The position numbers and the translations under genes were made by a program. DNA of 64,000 nucleotides from the NCBI RefSeq assembly GCF_900112495.1, contig NZ_FOMA01000006.1:248001-312000 (forward strand). The letters are read 5' to 3'. The notes beneath the pieces were generated by a model. It worked only from the letters and a program-made list of their open reading frames with translations. It was not told where the DNA came from and did not search any database. Positions 52,264 to 61,150 of this stretch are shown piece by piece. The stretch is from Bacillus sp. OV322 (lineage in GTDB: Bacteria > Bacillota > Bacilli > Bacillales > DSM-1321). Numbering within the stretch: the first letter of the stretch is position 1; every line of letters starts with the position of its first letter.

Positions 52264-52704
52264 ATGGCTAAAAAAGGATACATATTGATGGAAAATGGAG
52301 AAAAAATCGAGTTTGACTTGTTCCCTAATGAAGCGCCTAATACGGTAGCAAACTTTGAAAACCTTGCAAATTCAGGATTTTATAATGGAGTAATCTTCCA
52401 CCGCGTCATTCCGGGCTTTGTCAGCCAGGGAGGAGATCCGACTGGAACTGGAATGGGAGGCAGCGGCACTACAATCAAGTGTGAAACAGAAGGCAATCCC
52501 CATAAGCATGAAGCAGGGAGCTTATCAATGGCACATGCAGGCAAAGACACTGGATCAAGCCAATTTTTCGTAGTACATGAGCCACAGCCGCATTTGAACG
52601 GTGTTCATACTGTATTCGGAAAAGTGACGTCCGGACTTGAAACAGCAAGAAACATGAAAAACGGAGACAAAATGGAAAAAGTTGAAGTTTTTGATGCTGA
52701 ATAA
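52264..52704 (+). CDS. ppiB: Cyclophilin peptidyl-prolyl isomerase
   Basis: 146 residues. [22 protein letters not shown] contains the catalytic Arg, and [16 protein letters not shown] and HTVFGKV are the other cyclophilin blocks. ATG 52264 is spaced well from AAAGGAG; ATG 52255 is only two bases from it. Cytoplasmic protein-folding enzyme. Confidence 0.93.
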   Translation: MAKKGYILMENGEKIEFDLFPNEAPNTVANFENLANSGFYNGVIFHRVIPGFVSQGGDPTGTGMGGSGTTIKCETEGNPHKHEAGSLSMAHAGKDTGSSQFFVVHEPQPHLNGVHTVFGKVTSGLETARNMKNGDKMEKVEVFDAE

Positions 52705-52715
52705 TCCGAGTTAAT

Positions 52716-52744
52716 AAGAGGGAGCAGATGCTTCCTCTTTTTTT
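52716..52744 (+). terminator. Intrinsic terminator of ppiB
   Basis: AGAGG-AGC and GCT-CCTCT arms around AGAT, followed by seven T. Confidence 0.8.
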
Positions 52745-52797
52745 AGGCTGTTTCCGTAAACTTTTCTGTATTGGAACAAAGGGTGGATTTCCGCACA
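52742..52797 (-). repeat. Truncated repeat copy
   Basis: Only the right end is present: TTAGGCTGTTTCCGTAAAC, GTATTGGAACAAAGG and GTGGATTTCCGC. The similarity ends abruptly at about 52797. Confidence 0.65.
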
Positions 52798-52867
52798 GCA
52801 ATTTCATTACGAAACAGCTGTATTCAATCGATAAAAAAATTTTACTTAGAAGAATTACGAAGGTTAT

Positions 52868-53392
52868 TTATTTAGGATTACCTATGGAAGATAAATCTAA
52901 TGCCTTTTTGAGTTCATCAGAATTTTTTGAGCCTATTATCACAATGTCTCCAGAAGTTAACCTTAATTCGACACCCTCGCTCCCTGTAATATTATAAAGG
53001 CGTTCTCCATTTAGATTAATGCGAATCCCCCAGCCTCCAAAACGTATTAGCGAACTAAAAGAAACACTTTTATAATCCCGAATACTTTGAAAATGAAAAA
53101 CCCGGTATCCAAAATGGAAGGGGACAAATTTTATATATAACCCATCTATACGGACTTCAGTTATTAACTTAACTTGGGACGCTAACAAGGGTATTATCAG
53201 ACCAAACAAAACCCAAGCTATTACCAACTCAATATCCGAAGCCGGTTTGTCTCCGAATTGAATTCCATAAATAATCTGCTGGATAAACCCCCACCAAAAA
53301 ATGCCTGAAACAAAAATTATCACTATGATATATAATAATTGTCTTGGTCGTTGAACTTCCCGATATAAAACAGAATCACAGTCTTTACTAAT
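52868..53392 (-). CDS. DUF6141-like membrane protein, apparent ATT start
   Basis: Two hydrophobic helices lead to FHFQSIRDYKSVSFSSLIRFGGWGIRINLNGERLYNITGSEGVELRLTSGD, a DUF6141-type domain. The visible GTG start (53323) has no ribosome site. The frame continues upstream through SKDCDSVLYREVQRPRQLLYIIV to ATT 53392, nine bases after AGGAG; no ATG, GTG or TTG exists there. LYREVQRPRQ matches the usual start of the family, so the extension is real. Either ATT is used or the start was mutated. 174 residues in total. Confidence 0.65.
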   Translation of the reverse strand: MSKDCDSVLYREVQRPRQLLYIIVIIFVSGIFWWGFIQQIIYGIQFGDKPASDIELVIAWVLFGLIIPLLASQVKLITEVRIDGLYIKFVPFHFGYRVFHFQSIRDYKSVSFSSLIRFGGWGIRINLNGERLYNITGSEGVELRLTSGDIVIIGSKNSDELKKALDLSSIGNPK

Positions 53393-53436
53393 TTTTATCC
53401 ACTCCTTTCTTGTTATAAAAAATCTGCTCTTTTAGT

Positions 53437-53661
53437 AAGGCTCTATTCTTAAAGATTGTTGTTTTTTTATATATTCTGTGAGGCGATCCTGTTGTTTAAC
53501 CGGGTTGATTGGAGTGTAAGGTGCGAGACTCCTGTGGGATTAGCGGGAAGGTGAGACCCCGCAAGCGCAGCTGAGGAGGCTCACCGCCCGCCCCACGGAA
53601 AGCGAGCATCCTGGAGCGGAAATCAACCCCTTGTTCAATAGCAACAAAGTTTACAGCCTTT
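53437..53661 (+). repeat. Dispersed MITE-like repeat, full length
   Basis: From AAGGCTCTATTCTTAAAG to GCAACAAAGTTTACAGCC. Flanked by TTTAGTA on the left and TTTAGTT on the right, a possible 6-bp target duplication. Confidence 0.84.
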
Positions 53662-53848
53662 AGTTAAAAGGCTACTATAAAATAAAATACCACAAAAAGT
53701 AAAAACTGTGTTATTAAGGCAGCAATAATCATTACGAAAAGATCCTAAAGAAAAAACCTTTTATGAAGGAAAACCTTTAGGCGCGAATGGATTTTCATGC
53801 TGTCATGTGTTACTATAAATCCTTAACTAATAAGAGGACGTGAACAGA

Positions 53849-54223
53849 TTGATAAAAATACAAATACCACAAACCGATATTTCAATTAAACAAAGGAAGC
53901 AGCAGGCAGAAGAGGGAGAACATGAAATACCAAGCATCTGCGGCTTTATTGATCTTCATGAAATACCAAGGGACAAAGCCGGTATATTCATGTTTTTCAA
54001 TAAAGATGACGAGCTCCTTTTCACAGGGAAAGCAAGAAAGCTGCGCCAGCGTGTAAAAAAGCATCTTGAAGATTCAGTTTCGCCAGTAAAAAACCATCGT
54101 GCTGAAATTTACAGAATTGATGTATGCATTGTGGATGATCCGACAGACAGAGAAATATATGAAACCTACATTATTAATGAATTAAAAGCGAAATACAACA
54201 TCGATAAAGTATTTTTCAGATAA
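53849..54223 (+). CDS. GIY-YIG nuclease-like protein
   Basis: 124 residues. GIFMFFNKDDELLFTGKARKLRQRVKKHLED is a diverged GIY-YIG fold (GIF and FTGKA for GIY and YVGKA), with the conserved Arg and, later, EIYETYIINELKAKYN for the catalytic Glu region. It resembles the N-terminal nuclease domain of UvrC. TTG 53849 is more plausible than GTG 53840, which is only two bases from GAGG. Monocistronic. DNA repair or DNA cleavage is likely but unproven. Confidence 0.72.
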   Translation: MIKIQIPQTDISIKQRKQQAEEGEHEIPSICGFIDLHEIPRDKAGIFMFFNKDDELLFTGKARKLRQRVKKHLEDSVSPVKNHRAEIYRIDVCIVDDPTDREIYETYIINELKAKYNIDKVFFR

Positions 54224-54228
54224 TAAAA

Positions 54229-54262
54229 AAACCAGGGAGATGCTAAGGCATCTCCCTGGTTT
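54229..54262. terminator. Bidirectional terminator
   Basis: AAACCAGGGAGATGC and GCATCTCCCTGGTTT form a perfect 15-bp stem around TAAG between convergent genes. Confidence 0.92.
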
Positions 54263-54394
54263 CTATTCATCGATTGTTTTATTGTTTGACAAAGGCGCTT
54301 TATCTGCTTTAGGCTTCCAGTTTTTCAGTTTTCCATTCAAATAATCTTTTAGAATGTAACGTTTCTTTTTACGCTTTCTCTCTCGATTCTTCAT
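54263..54394 (-). CDS. 43-residue basic protein
   Basis: MKNRERKRKKKRYILKDYLN begins the protein and DKAPLSNNKTIDE ends it. GGTGGTGA lies six bases before ATG 54394. About a third of the residues are Lys or Arg, clustered at the N-terminus, as in nucleic-acid-binding or ribosome-associated small proteins. It converges on the same terminator as the GIY-YIG gene. No family recognised. Confidence 0.6.
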   Translation of the reverse strand: MKNRERKRKKKRYILKDYLNGKLKNWKPKADKAPLSNNKTIDE

Positions 54395-54634
54395 GGAAAG
54401 TCACCACCCTTTTTTGAAATCGTTAAAGGTGTTGCCTCTTCATTATACCTCTATTTCATATCCTGCTTAAAGTTTTTTGTATTTTCTTTTGTCTCTCAGC
54501 TGGACAATTGAACCTATATCCTTATCCCGGAACACGTCCCTGATTAACTTACAAAACTGGACAATTCAAGGGGCAGTTCTTATACAGCGCCATAATCGCT
54601 GTTATATGGTATCATCATAGCTGGAGGTGCAGAT

Positions 54635-55000
54635 ATGTCCCGGATGCAAGATAAAATGTTTAACTGTGAAAAAGAGCTTACTCTTTCTGTAATAGGCGGA
54701 AAGTGGAAAATGCTGATACTGTGGCATTTGGGGAAACAGGGAACAAAGAGGTTCGGTGAGCTTAAGGCCCTCATGCCCGGTATAACCCAAAGAATGCTTG
54801 TTAATCAGCTTCGCGAGCTGGAAGAAGATTTAATTGTTTCAAGGAAGGTTTATCCAGTCGTCCCTCCTAAAGTGGAATATTCGCTGACAGAGCAGGGCTG
54901 GACACTTATGCCAATCCTTGACTCCATGTACAGCTGGGGAAAAAATTATATGGAAACAGTACTGGAAAACAGTATTGACACATCAAAGTCAATTAAATAG
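54635..55000 (+). CDS. hxlR: HxlR transcriptional regulator
   Basis: 121 residues. The opening [20 protein letters not shown] and the core [46 protein letters not shown] are almost the B. subtilis HxlR sequence, including Cys11. HxlR activates hxlAB of the ribulose-monophosphate formaldehyde pathway. No hxlAB genes lie in the window. GGAGGTG precedes ATG. Monocistronic. Confidence 0.87.
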   Translation: MSRMQDKMFNCEKELTLSVIGGKWKMLILWHLGKQGTKRFGELKALMPGITQRMLVNQLRELEEDLIVSRKVYPVVPPKVEYSLTEQGWTLMPILDSMYSWGKNYMETVLENSIDTSKSIK

Positions 55001-55011
55001 ATAACAAAGGA

Positions 55012-55037
55012 AAATCTCTGCATGCGGAGATTTTTTT
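55012..55037 (+). terminator. Intrinsic terminator
   Basis: AATCTC and GAGATT arms around a GCATGC-containing loop, followed by seven T. Confidence 0.7.
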
Positions 55038-55200
55038 ATTTTGGCTTTGTTAAATCATTTTTGAGATTTGCAAAAGGGCATAATTGAAGGGCAGGAGAGA
55101 CTGCCGCAGAAAGTGAAGAATTATAGTGATTCAATCAGCCGGCCAGTATTAATCTTTAAAGACTTTTTATCGCCCTATTGATAGGCAATATATTTTTATT

Positions 55201-55430
55201 AGGCTATTTTCGTAAACTTTGTTGGTATGGAACAAGGTGGCTGATTTCCGCTCCAGGATGCTCGCTTTCCGCGGGGCGGCCGGTGAGCCTCCTCGGCTGC
55301 GCCTTCGGGGTCTAACCTATTCCGCTAATCCCGAAGGAGTCTCGCACCTTACGCTCCAATCAACCTGACTTAATACCGGGATGCTTGACAGAACATAAAA
55401 AAACAACAATCTTTAAGAAAAGAGCCTTTT
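55201..55430 (-). repeat. Dispersed MITE-like repeat, full length
   Basis: From AGGCTATTTTCGTAAAC to CTTTAAGAAAAGAGCC. TTTTATT occurs immediately outside both ends, a good candidate for a target duplication. This copy is one of the best preserved. Confidence 0.88.
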
Positions 55431-55455
55431 ATTAATAGCAGGCAGTATAATCACC

Positions 55456-55486
55456 ATAAAAAAGAAGCCCTTAAGAGCTTCAATGG
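55456..55486 (-). terminator. Terminator of the 55491-55775 gene
   Basis: On the minus strand GAAGC-TCTTAAG-GGCTTC is followed by six T. Confidence 0.65.
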
Positions 55487-55490
55487 CATT

Positions 55491-55775
55491 TTAAAGCTGG
55501 AATTTCTGTTTTTGCAGAAGGTAACAGTTTATAGCTTCTTCGGAAATTGTTATTTTCTTGGCAATGTAGCCTGCTGGATTTTCTGTTTCATCACCCTGCT
55601 CATCTTTAAGAACCGTACAAAGCATAGAAGAAATTCTAGTTAGATGATCTATGACATTTAATAATTCTACTTCTGTATCACTAGCATTTGACATGGTTTC
55701 CCAAGTAGATATTAGTGAATGAAGATTATCAAGCCTTTTGGCTGCTGTTTGGAGTTCAGAAAAAGAGATGTTCAT
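55491..55775 (-). CDS. Small helical protein of unknown function
   Basis: 94 residues, acidic, no membrane helix, predicted all-helical (ELQTAAKRLDNLHSLISTW, LLNVIDHLTRISSMLCTVLK, KKITISEEAINCYLLQKQ). AAGGAGG precedes ATG 55775 on the minus strand. No known family. Divergent from the sugar operon but separated by its promoter region. Confidence 0.58.
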   Translation of the reverse strand: MNISFSELQTAAKRLDNLHSLISTWETMSNASDTEVELLNVIDHLTRISSMLCTVLKDEQGDETENPAGYIAKKITISEEAINCYLLQKQKFQL

Positions 55776-55890
55776 ATTTAACGGCCTCCTTTTTTGATTT
55801 GTAATTATTACTATTCAAAAAGATAGGGATACATTCTTATTTCAGGAATAATAGAATCTTTTATTCTGTTTTAACAAAAAAGTGGCATAA

Positions 55891-55934
55891 TAAAGCAAAA
55901 GTAAAGCAAAAGTAAAGCAAAAGTAAAGCGCAGT
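55891..55934 (+). repeat. 11-bp tandem repeat upstream of the sugar operon
   Basis: TAAAGCAAAAG occurs three times head to tail from 55891 to 55923, followed by a partial fourth unit, TAAAGCGCAGT. The period is close to one DNA turn. It ends about 20 bases before the cre site. Confidence 0.75.
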
Positions 55935-55954
55935 ACTTTGCTAAAAAAATGAAA

Positions 55955-56027
55955 TGAAAACGTTGACAAAATATTAATCCAATAATAATATAAATGAGAA
56001 TAGTAAATTAATTAATTTAATTAACTA
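55955..56027 (+). promoter_or_regulatory. Sugar operon promoter with cre site and ROK operator candidate
   Basis: TTGACA (55963-55968), 17 bases, TAATAT (55986-55991). TGAAAACGTTGACA (55955-55968) fits the CcpA cre consensus TGWAANCGNTNWCA at every position and overlaps the -35 box. Downstream, 55999-56027 is an AT-only imperfect palindrome with arms ATAGTAAATTAA and TTAATTAACTAT, placed where a ROK repressor would bind. Confidence 0.82.
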
Positions 56028-56096
56028 TCATTTTTTAAGAGATTTCGGCAAAAAATTGTTACATAGTAACTTGAATTTGGCAAAGGGGGAGAAATA

Positions 56097-57362
56097 ATGA
56101 AGAAGAAAAAATGGATGGGTCTTGCTTTAACTGCAGCTCTTGCTCTTGGTTCTCTAGCTGGATGTTCAAGCAAGGATGACAGTAATGGACAGTCAGGAAG
56201 CGGGGAAAAAATTACATTCTGGGCTCCATTTTCTGGTGCGGACGGTCCGCGTATGAAAAACATTGTGGCCAGCTACAATAAATCGCAGTCAAAATATCAG
56301 GTGGATATGCAAATTGTTCCGCAAAATGATTATTATAAGACGGTGGATTTAGCTTTCTCAGGACAGAAGAATACACCTGATGTATTAATTATGCATACAG
56401 ACCAGCTGACAAATTATGCAGACAAGCATTTATTGAAGGATATTAAGGATATAGCAACAAAAGCAGACCTGAAAGAAGAAAACTATTCTGATACGGCATG
56501 GAAAGCAGGTTCCATAAAAGGCAAGCAGTATTCAATTCCTTTGGATATACATCCTCTTATCATGTATTACAATAAGGATTTGTTTAAAGCAGCTGGACTT
56601 GATCCTAATAAGCCGCCGGTTAACCGGGAAGAATTTGTTGCCGATGCGAAGAAACTGACAGACACTACTAAAAACCAGTATGGATTTGTTGTTCCTACAT
56701 TATGGCCGAATCAATTTATATATCCTACTGTCTTTTTCCAGAATGGGGGAGAATTGCTTAAAGACGGCAAGCCAAATTACAACAGTCCTGAAGGTGTAGA
56801 AGCCTTGACCTTTTTAAGTGATTTAATCAAAAAAGATAAAGTATCTCCTGCAAACGTTCAGCAGGACGGTGAAGTCACACTGTTCCTTCAGGGCAAAAAT
56901 GCAATGCAGTTAAACGGACCTTGGATGATGGAGCAATGGGACAAAGCCGGTATTAATTATGGTGTAGCTCCTGTGCCGCAGCTGGGCACAAAAGAAAAAG
57001 CCGTGTATGCTAATGGCCATAACTTTGTTATCCCGGCTTCTGTGAAGGATACCAAGAAATTGGATGGAACTACAGATTTCTTAAAATATGTAGCAAATAA
57101 CACAATAGAATGGGCAAAATCAGGACAAGCACCGGCGTCTAAAGCGATTTACGAGCAAAGTGAAGAATTCAAAAAAATGAAGCAGCAGCCACAGGTAGCA
57201 AAAGAATTCGATTATGCCAAATTTGCCCCGCGCATTGATAACTGGGGACAAATCTCTGATCCATTATGGGCAGAAGTAAATCTTGCACTGCTGGGCAAGA
57301 AAGATCCTAAAAAGGCTTTGGATGATGCCAATAAAAAAGCTGAGCAAATACTGAATAAATGA
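56097..57362 (+). CDS. Sugar ABC transporter substrate-binding lipoprotein
   Basis: 421 residues. The signal peptide ends in the lipobox LAGC. ITFWAPFSGADGPRMKNIVASYNKSQ, YSIPLDIHPLIMYYNKDLFKAAGL and MQLNGPWMMEQW are typical of CUT1-family binding proteins (MalE/UgpB cluster). It captures an oligosaccharide or glycoside outside the cell. First gene of the operon with two permeases and a GH2 enzyme. AAAGGGGGAG precedes ATG. Expression should be glucose-repressed through cre. Confidence 0.92.
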   Translation: MKKKKWMGLALTAALALGSLAGCSSKDDSNGQSGSGEKITFWAPFSGADGPRMKNIVASYNKSQSKYQVDMQIVPQNDYYKTVDLAFSGQKNTPDVLIMHTDQLTNYADKHLLKDIKDIATKADLKEENYSDTAWKAGSIKGKQYSIPLDIHPLIMYYNKDLFKAAGLDPNKPPVNREEFVADAKKLTDTTKNQYGFVVPTLWPNQFIYPTVFFQNGGELLKDGKPNYNSPEGVEALTFLSDLIKKDKVSPANVQQDGEVTLFLQGKNAMQLNGPWMMEQWDKAGINYGVAPVPQLGTKEKAVYANGHNFVIPASVKDTKKLDGTTDFLKYVANNTIEWAKSGQAPASKAIYEQSEEFKKMKQQPQVAKEFDYAKFAPRIDNWGQISDPLWAEVNLALLGKKDPKKALDDANKKAEQILNK

Positions 57363-57366
57363 TGAA

Positions 57367-57407
57367 TGAGGGAGGTGAACAGATTGATGTCTGTTTATCT
57401 CCCCTCA
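57367..57407 (+). other. Intercistronic hairpin
   Basis: TGAGGGAGGTGAACAGA and TCTGTTTATCTCCCCTCA form a long stem (with G-U pairs) around TTGATG and are not followed by a T run. It lies between the binding-protein and permease genes and probably stabilises the upstream mRNA, so that the binding protein is made in excess. Confidence 0.65.
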
Positions 57408-57459
57408 TAATTTAGTTCCAAAGCAATTGCTGTCATATTAAGGAGAGGGGGAGAGGCAG

Positions 57460-58350
57460 ATGCAAAAAACCACCTGGAAATCACAGCTCACATCGAGCTT
57501 GTTTGTACTACCATATTTCCTGCTGTTTATCATATTTCTGTTAATTCCAATTGTTTATGGAGCATGGATGAGTTTGCATAACTGGGATTTATTAGATCCC
57601 GTTCATAAGTTCGTTGGTTTTGCAAATTACGCAAAAATATTTGATCCTTCTTCCTATGTAAATAAATTATTTTTTGAAGGCCTTAAAAACACGCTTCAAT
57701 TCGTAGTTTACAGTGTACCATTATTAGTTCTCATCGGTCTTGGCCTGGCATTGCTGGTCAATACTCTTCCTGGGAAAATAAAAGGCCTCTTCAGAACCTT
57801 TTATTTTATCCCTTATTCTGTTTCTGTTTCCGTTGTCGGTATCATCTGGCTGTGGCTTCTTGACACAAACAGCGGCTTGATCAATCAATATCTGCAAAAA
57901 ATGCATATACCCGGCATCCCTTGGCTGACAGATATGCCTTGGGCCTGGATTTCCATTGTTGCCGCAACACTATGGTGGACAATAGGATTCAATATGGTAA
58001 TTTTTATCAATGCACTTAATGATGTTTCCGAGGAACTCTATGAAGCTGGTTCTTTGGATGGTGCTAATCGCTGGCAAAGATTTCGCCATATAACATTGCC
58101 AAGTATTAAACCCACGATGATATTTGTAATCATTACTTCCACTATTGCTTCTTTTAATGTCTACGGACAGCCTTTCCTGATGACTAGGGGCGGACCTGGT
58201 ACATCCACAAAGGTCCTTTTAATGAACATTGTGGATGAAGCATTTAAACAAAGGCAATTAGGCACATCTGCTGCCATGTCATTAATGATGGCACTGATTA
58301 TGATCATTATTTCGGTCATTCAGCTAAAAGTTACCAGAGGGAAGGAGTAG
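57460..58350 (+). CDS. Sugar ABC transporter permease (MalF type)
   Basis: 296 residues, six membrane helices. EELYEAGSLDGANRWQRFRHITLPSIKPT is the EAA loop that contacts the ATPase. GAGAGG precedes ATG. It pairs with the MalG-type permease 6 bases downstream. No ATPase gene is present, so a shared multi-transporter ATPase (MsmX type) must supply energy, as usual for CUT1 systems in Bacillus. Confidence 0.92.
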   Translation: MQKTTWKSQLTSSLFVLPYFLLFIIFLLIPIVYGAWMSLHNWDLLDPVHKFVGFANYAKIFDPSSYVNKLFFEGLKNTLQFVVYSVPLLVLIGLGLALLVNTLPGKIKGLFRTFYFIPYSVSVSVVGIIWLWLLDTNSGLINQYLQKMHIPGIPWLTDMPWAWISIVAATLWWTIGFNMVIFINALNDVSEELYEAGSLDGANRWQRFRHITLPSIKPTMIFVIITSTIASFNVYGQPFLMTRGGPGTSTKVLLMNIVDEAFKQRQLGTSAAMSLMMALIMIIISVIQLKVTRGKE

Positions 58351-58356
58351 ATTGGC

Positions 58357-59187
58357 ATGCAAAAATGGTTTAAACCCCTTATTGTCATATTGGCAATTAT
58401 AATTGCGCTGCTGTTTTTAATCCCGCTCTTTTGGATGCTGGCTACTTCTTTCAAAAGTGACCAGGAAGCATTTACAGCAGGTATAAAGTGGCTCCCGAAA
58501 GTATTTACTCTGGAAAACTATCAATATAGCATGGGGGGAGAAAATTCAGACACCCCAGTTCTCCAGTGGATGGGCAATTCCCTTTTCGTCGGTATAGCCG
58601 GGACGCTTATTGTCCTTGTTATTGATACCATGGCTGCCTATGGACTCGCGCGTTTAGACGTTCCATTTAAAAAACTATTGATTGGATTGTTTATCGGTTC
58701 TTTAACCATTCCATGGGTCATAACATTTTTGCCGCTTTACATGGAATTTAATAAAATGGGGCTTCTGGATACATATGCCGTATTAATTCTTCCGTATTCA
58801 GCAAATGCCTTTGGTGTATTTCTGTTATTTCAATATTTCAGAGGATTCCCCAAGGAATTGGAAGAGGCAGCATTTCTTGATGGCGCAAATAAATGGCAGG
58901 TATTCATGAAAGTAGTATTGCCATCCGCAAGGCCAGTCATTTGGACTTTAGCCATCTTTACATTTATGGGGATTTATAATGACTTCTTATGGCCGCTTGT
59001 TACAACGAATTCTCCTGAAATGAGGACAATCACAACAGGAATAGCAATCATGCAGCAGGGAAGCTTTGTTTCCTCGCCTGGTAAACTAATGGCCTTGACA
59101 TCCATTGCAACCGTTCCGGCAGTCGTACTGTTTATTATCGGCCAGCGCTCCTTTATTAAGGGAGTTACACAATCAGGAATTAAGTAA
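58357..59187 (+). CDS. Sugar ABC transporter permease (MalG type)
   Basis: 276 residues, six membrane helices. The EAA loop is EEAAFLDGANKWQVFMKVVLPSARP. It ends FIKGVTQSGIK, a form common to MalG-like subunits. AAGGAG lies upstream in the end of the previous gene. Forms the channel with the MalF-type partner. Confidence 0.92.
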   Translation: MQKWFKPLIVILAIIIALLFLIPLFWMLATSFKSDQEAFTAGIKWLPKVFTLENYQYSMGGENSDTPVLQWMGNSLFVGIAGTLIVLVIDTMAAYGLARLDVPFKKLLIGLFIGSLTIPWVITFLPLYMEFNKMGLLDTYAVLILPYSANAFGVFLLFQYFRGFPKELEEAAFLDGANKWQVFMKVVLPSARPVIWTLAIFTFMGIYNDFLWPLVTTNSPEMRTITTGIAIMQQGSFVSSPGKLMALTSIATVPAVVLFIIGQRSFIKGVTQSGIK

Positions 59188-59203
59188 GGAAGGATTGAAA
59201 AAC

Positions 59204-60967
59204 ATGACTATACCTCGTAATGAATATCCAAGACCGCAGCTGGTCAGGGAAAATTGGTTAAATTTAAACGGTCAATGGGACTTTGCCTTTGATGATGAAA
59301 ATCAAGGACTATTAAAACAATGGTATAAGGATTTTCCAATGGGGACTGAAATCAAAGTACCCTTTGCATACCAGACCGAATTAAGCGGCATCCACGATTC
59401 CTCTTTTCATGATGTTGTTTGGTATCATAGAGTTTTTTCTGTTCCTGATGAATGGAAAGAAAAGAAAATCATCCTTCATTTTGGTGCAGTGGATTATCGT
59501 TCCTGGGTGTATATTAATGGTGAAATGGCTGTTTTTCATGAAGGCGGAAATACACCGTTCTCTGCCGATATCACGCACCTCTTAGATGGACATTCCGGTA
59601 TGAATGACCTGACAGTCCGTGTTGAGGATCCTTCTGAAGATGTTACTATCCCTAGGGGAAAGCAATATTGGCATGAAAAGTCTGAATCTATTTTCTATAC
59701 AAGGACTACAGGCATCTGGCAGACCGTCTGGATGGAACCTGCAGATACTTCGAGAATTGACACATTACGATGGACTCCCCAAATTGACCGGGGTGACATT
59801 GAACTTGAGTTTGAAATAACAGGTGACCTGCCGGAAAATCTGAATTTGACTGCAGAGATTTCTTTCAATAATGAAAAAATCGTATTTGACCAGACACATG
59901 TGGTTAACTCCTACAATAAACGCAGTTATAACCTTAGGAACCGGTCTACAGACCGAAGCAACATACATGGCCCGGGCTGGTACTGGACCCCGGAAAACCC
60001 TAACTTATTTGATGTAACACTGATTTTAAAAGACGGTGAAAAGATTTTAGATAAAATTTACAGCTACTTTGGAATGCGTAAGGTATCGATTGAAAATGGA
60101 GTATTTATGCTCAACAATATGCCATATTATCAAAAGCTTGTACTGGATCAGGGATACTTCCCTGGAGGCCTTTTAACAGCTCCTGATGAAGATGCCTTAA
60201 AGAAGGATATCGAGCTTGCAAAGGAAATGGGCTTTAATGGTGCCAGAAAACACCAAAAAGTTGAAGACCCCCGCTTTTTATATTGGGCTGATAAGCTGGG
60301 TTTCCTTGTTTGGGGGGAGATGGCCAATGCTTCTGAATACAGTGAAGAAGCTGCAAGGCGCCTGGCGACTGAGTGGTTTGATGTTGTAAAGCGTGATTAC
60401 AATCATCCATCCATAATTGTCTGGCTTCCTTTAAATGAAAGCTGGGGAATATCAAGAGTGGCATATGATAAGCAGCAGCAGGCACATGCTACCTCGATGT
60501 ACTGGCAAACTAAATCAATTGACCAAACACGCCCTGTTCTATCTAATGACGGATGGGAACATACCATTTCAGATATTTGCGGTATTCATAATTACAGAAG
60601 TGCTGAAGAAATGGAAAAGGCATACACCTCAGCTGAAAACGCCGTTAGCACAACACCGGCTGACCGTGTCATTTATGCAAACGGTTTCTCTTATGGAGGA
60701 GAGCCTATTCTGATTACAGAGTATGGAGGAATCGCCTATAAAAAAGACCAGCAGGACGGATGGGGATATTCTGCGGTGCAAACTTCCGGCGATTTAATTG
60801 AAGAATATCGAAAAGTCACTGAAGCTTTATTTAAAAGTCCGGTTATCCAGGGTTTCTGCTACACACAATTAACAGATGTAGAACAGGAAATCAACGGATT
60901 GCTTACATATGATCGTGAACCTAAATGCGATTTAAGCAAAATAAAAGAAATCAATGACCATAAGTAA
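59204..60967 (+). CDS. Glycoside hydrolase family 2
   Basis: 587 residues, from ATG 59204 behind AAGGAAGG; the longer frame from 59105 lies inside the permease gene. A jelly-roll sugar-binding domain (ENWLNLNGQWDFAFDD), an immunoglobulin-like domain and a TIM barrel follow. NHPSIIVWLPLNESWG gives the acid/base Glu412, ILITEYGG the nucleophile Glu506. No signal peptide, so the imported glycoside is cleaved inside the cell. Beta-galactosidase or beta-glucuronidase activity is likely; which one cannot be read. Confidence 0.9.
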   Translation: MTIPRNEYPRPQLVRENWLNLNGQWDFAFDDENQGLLKQWYKDFPMGTEIKVPFAYQTELSGIHDSSFHDVVWYHRVFSVPDEWKEKKIILHFGAVDYRSWVYINGEMAVFHEGGNTPFSADITHLLDGHSGMNDLTVRVEDPSEDVTIPRGKQYWHEKSESIFYTRTTGIWQTVWMEPADTSRIDTLRWTPQIDRGDIELEFEITGDLPENLNLTAEISFNNEKIVFDQTHVVNSYNKRSYNLRNRSTDRSNIHGPGWYWTPENPNLFDVTLILKDGEKILDKIYSYFGMRKVSIENGVFMLNNMPYYQKLVLDQGYFPGGLLTAPDEDALKKDIELAKEMGFNGARKHQKVEDPRFLYWADKLGFLVWGEMANASEYSEEAARRLATEWFDVVKRDYNHPSIIVWLPLNESWGISRVAYDKQQQAHATSMYWQTKSIDQTRPVLSNDGWEHTISDICGIHNYRSAEEMEKAYTSAENAVSTTPADRVIYANGFSYGGEPILITEYGGIAYKKDQQDGWGYSAVQTSGDLIEEYRKVTEALFKSPVIQGFCYTQLTDVEQEINGLLTYDREPKCDLSKIKEINDHK

Positions 60968-60971
60968 TGAC

Positions 60972-61006
60972 AAAACCTTGTGTCTAAAGTGCACAAGGTT
61001 TTTTTA
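60972..61006 (+). terminator. Intrinsic terminator of the sugar operon
   Basis: AAAACCTTGTG and CACAAGGTTTT pair perfectly, followed by further T. Confidence 0.9.
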
Positions 61007-61150
61007 GAAATCCTGTTATTAGTTTTTCATAAGTAATTGCCACTTTTACAGAAGTGCAGTATCCTCAGAAAGGGACTTATTTTCTGATAACACAGGTGTT
61101 CATTGCTTCAGAATATAATTTGGCTAATAAAAGAAAAAGGTGTGATAGAT

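Noticed and set aside
55891-55934. CRISPR-like array
   Set aside because: Units are 11 bp, contiguous and without spacers; no cas genes.
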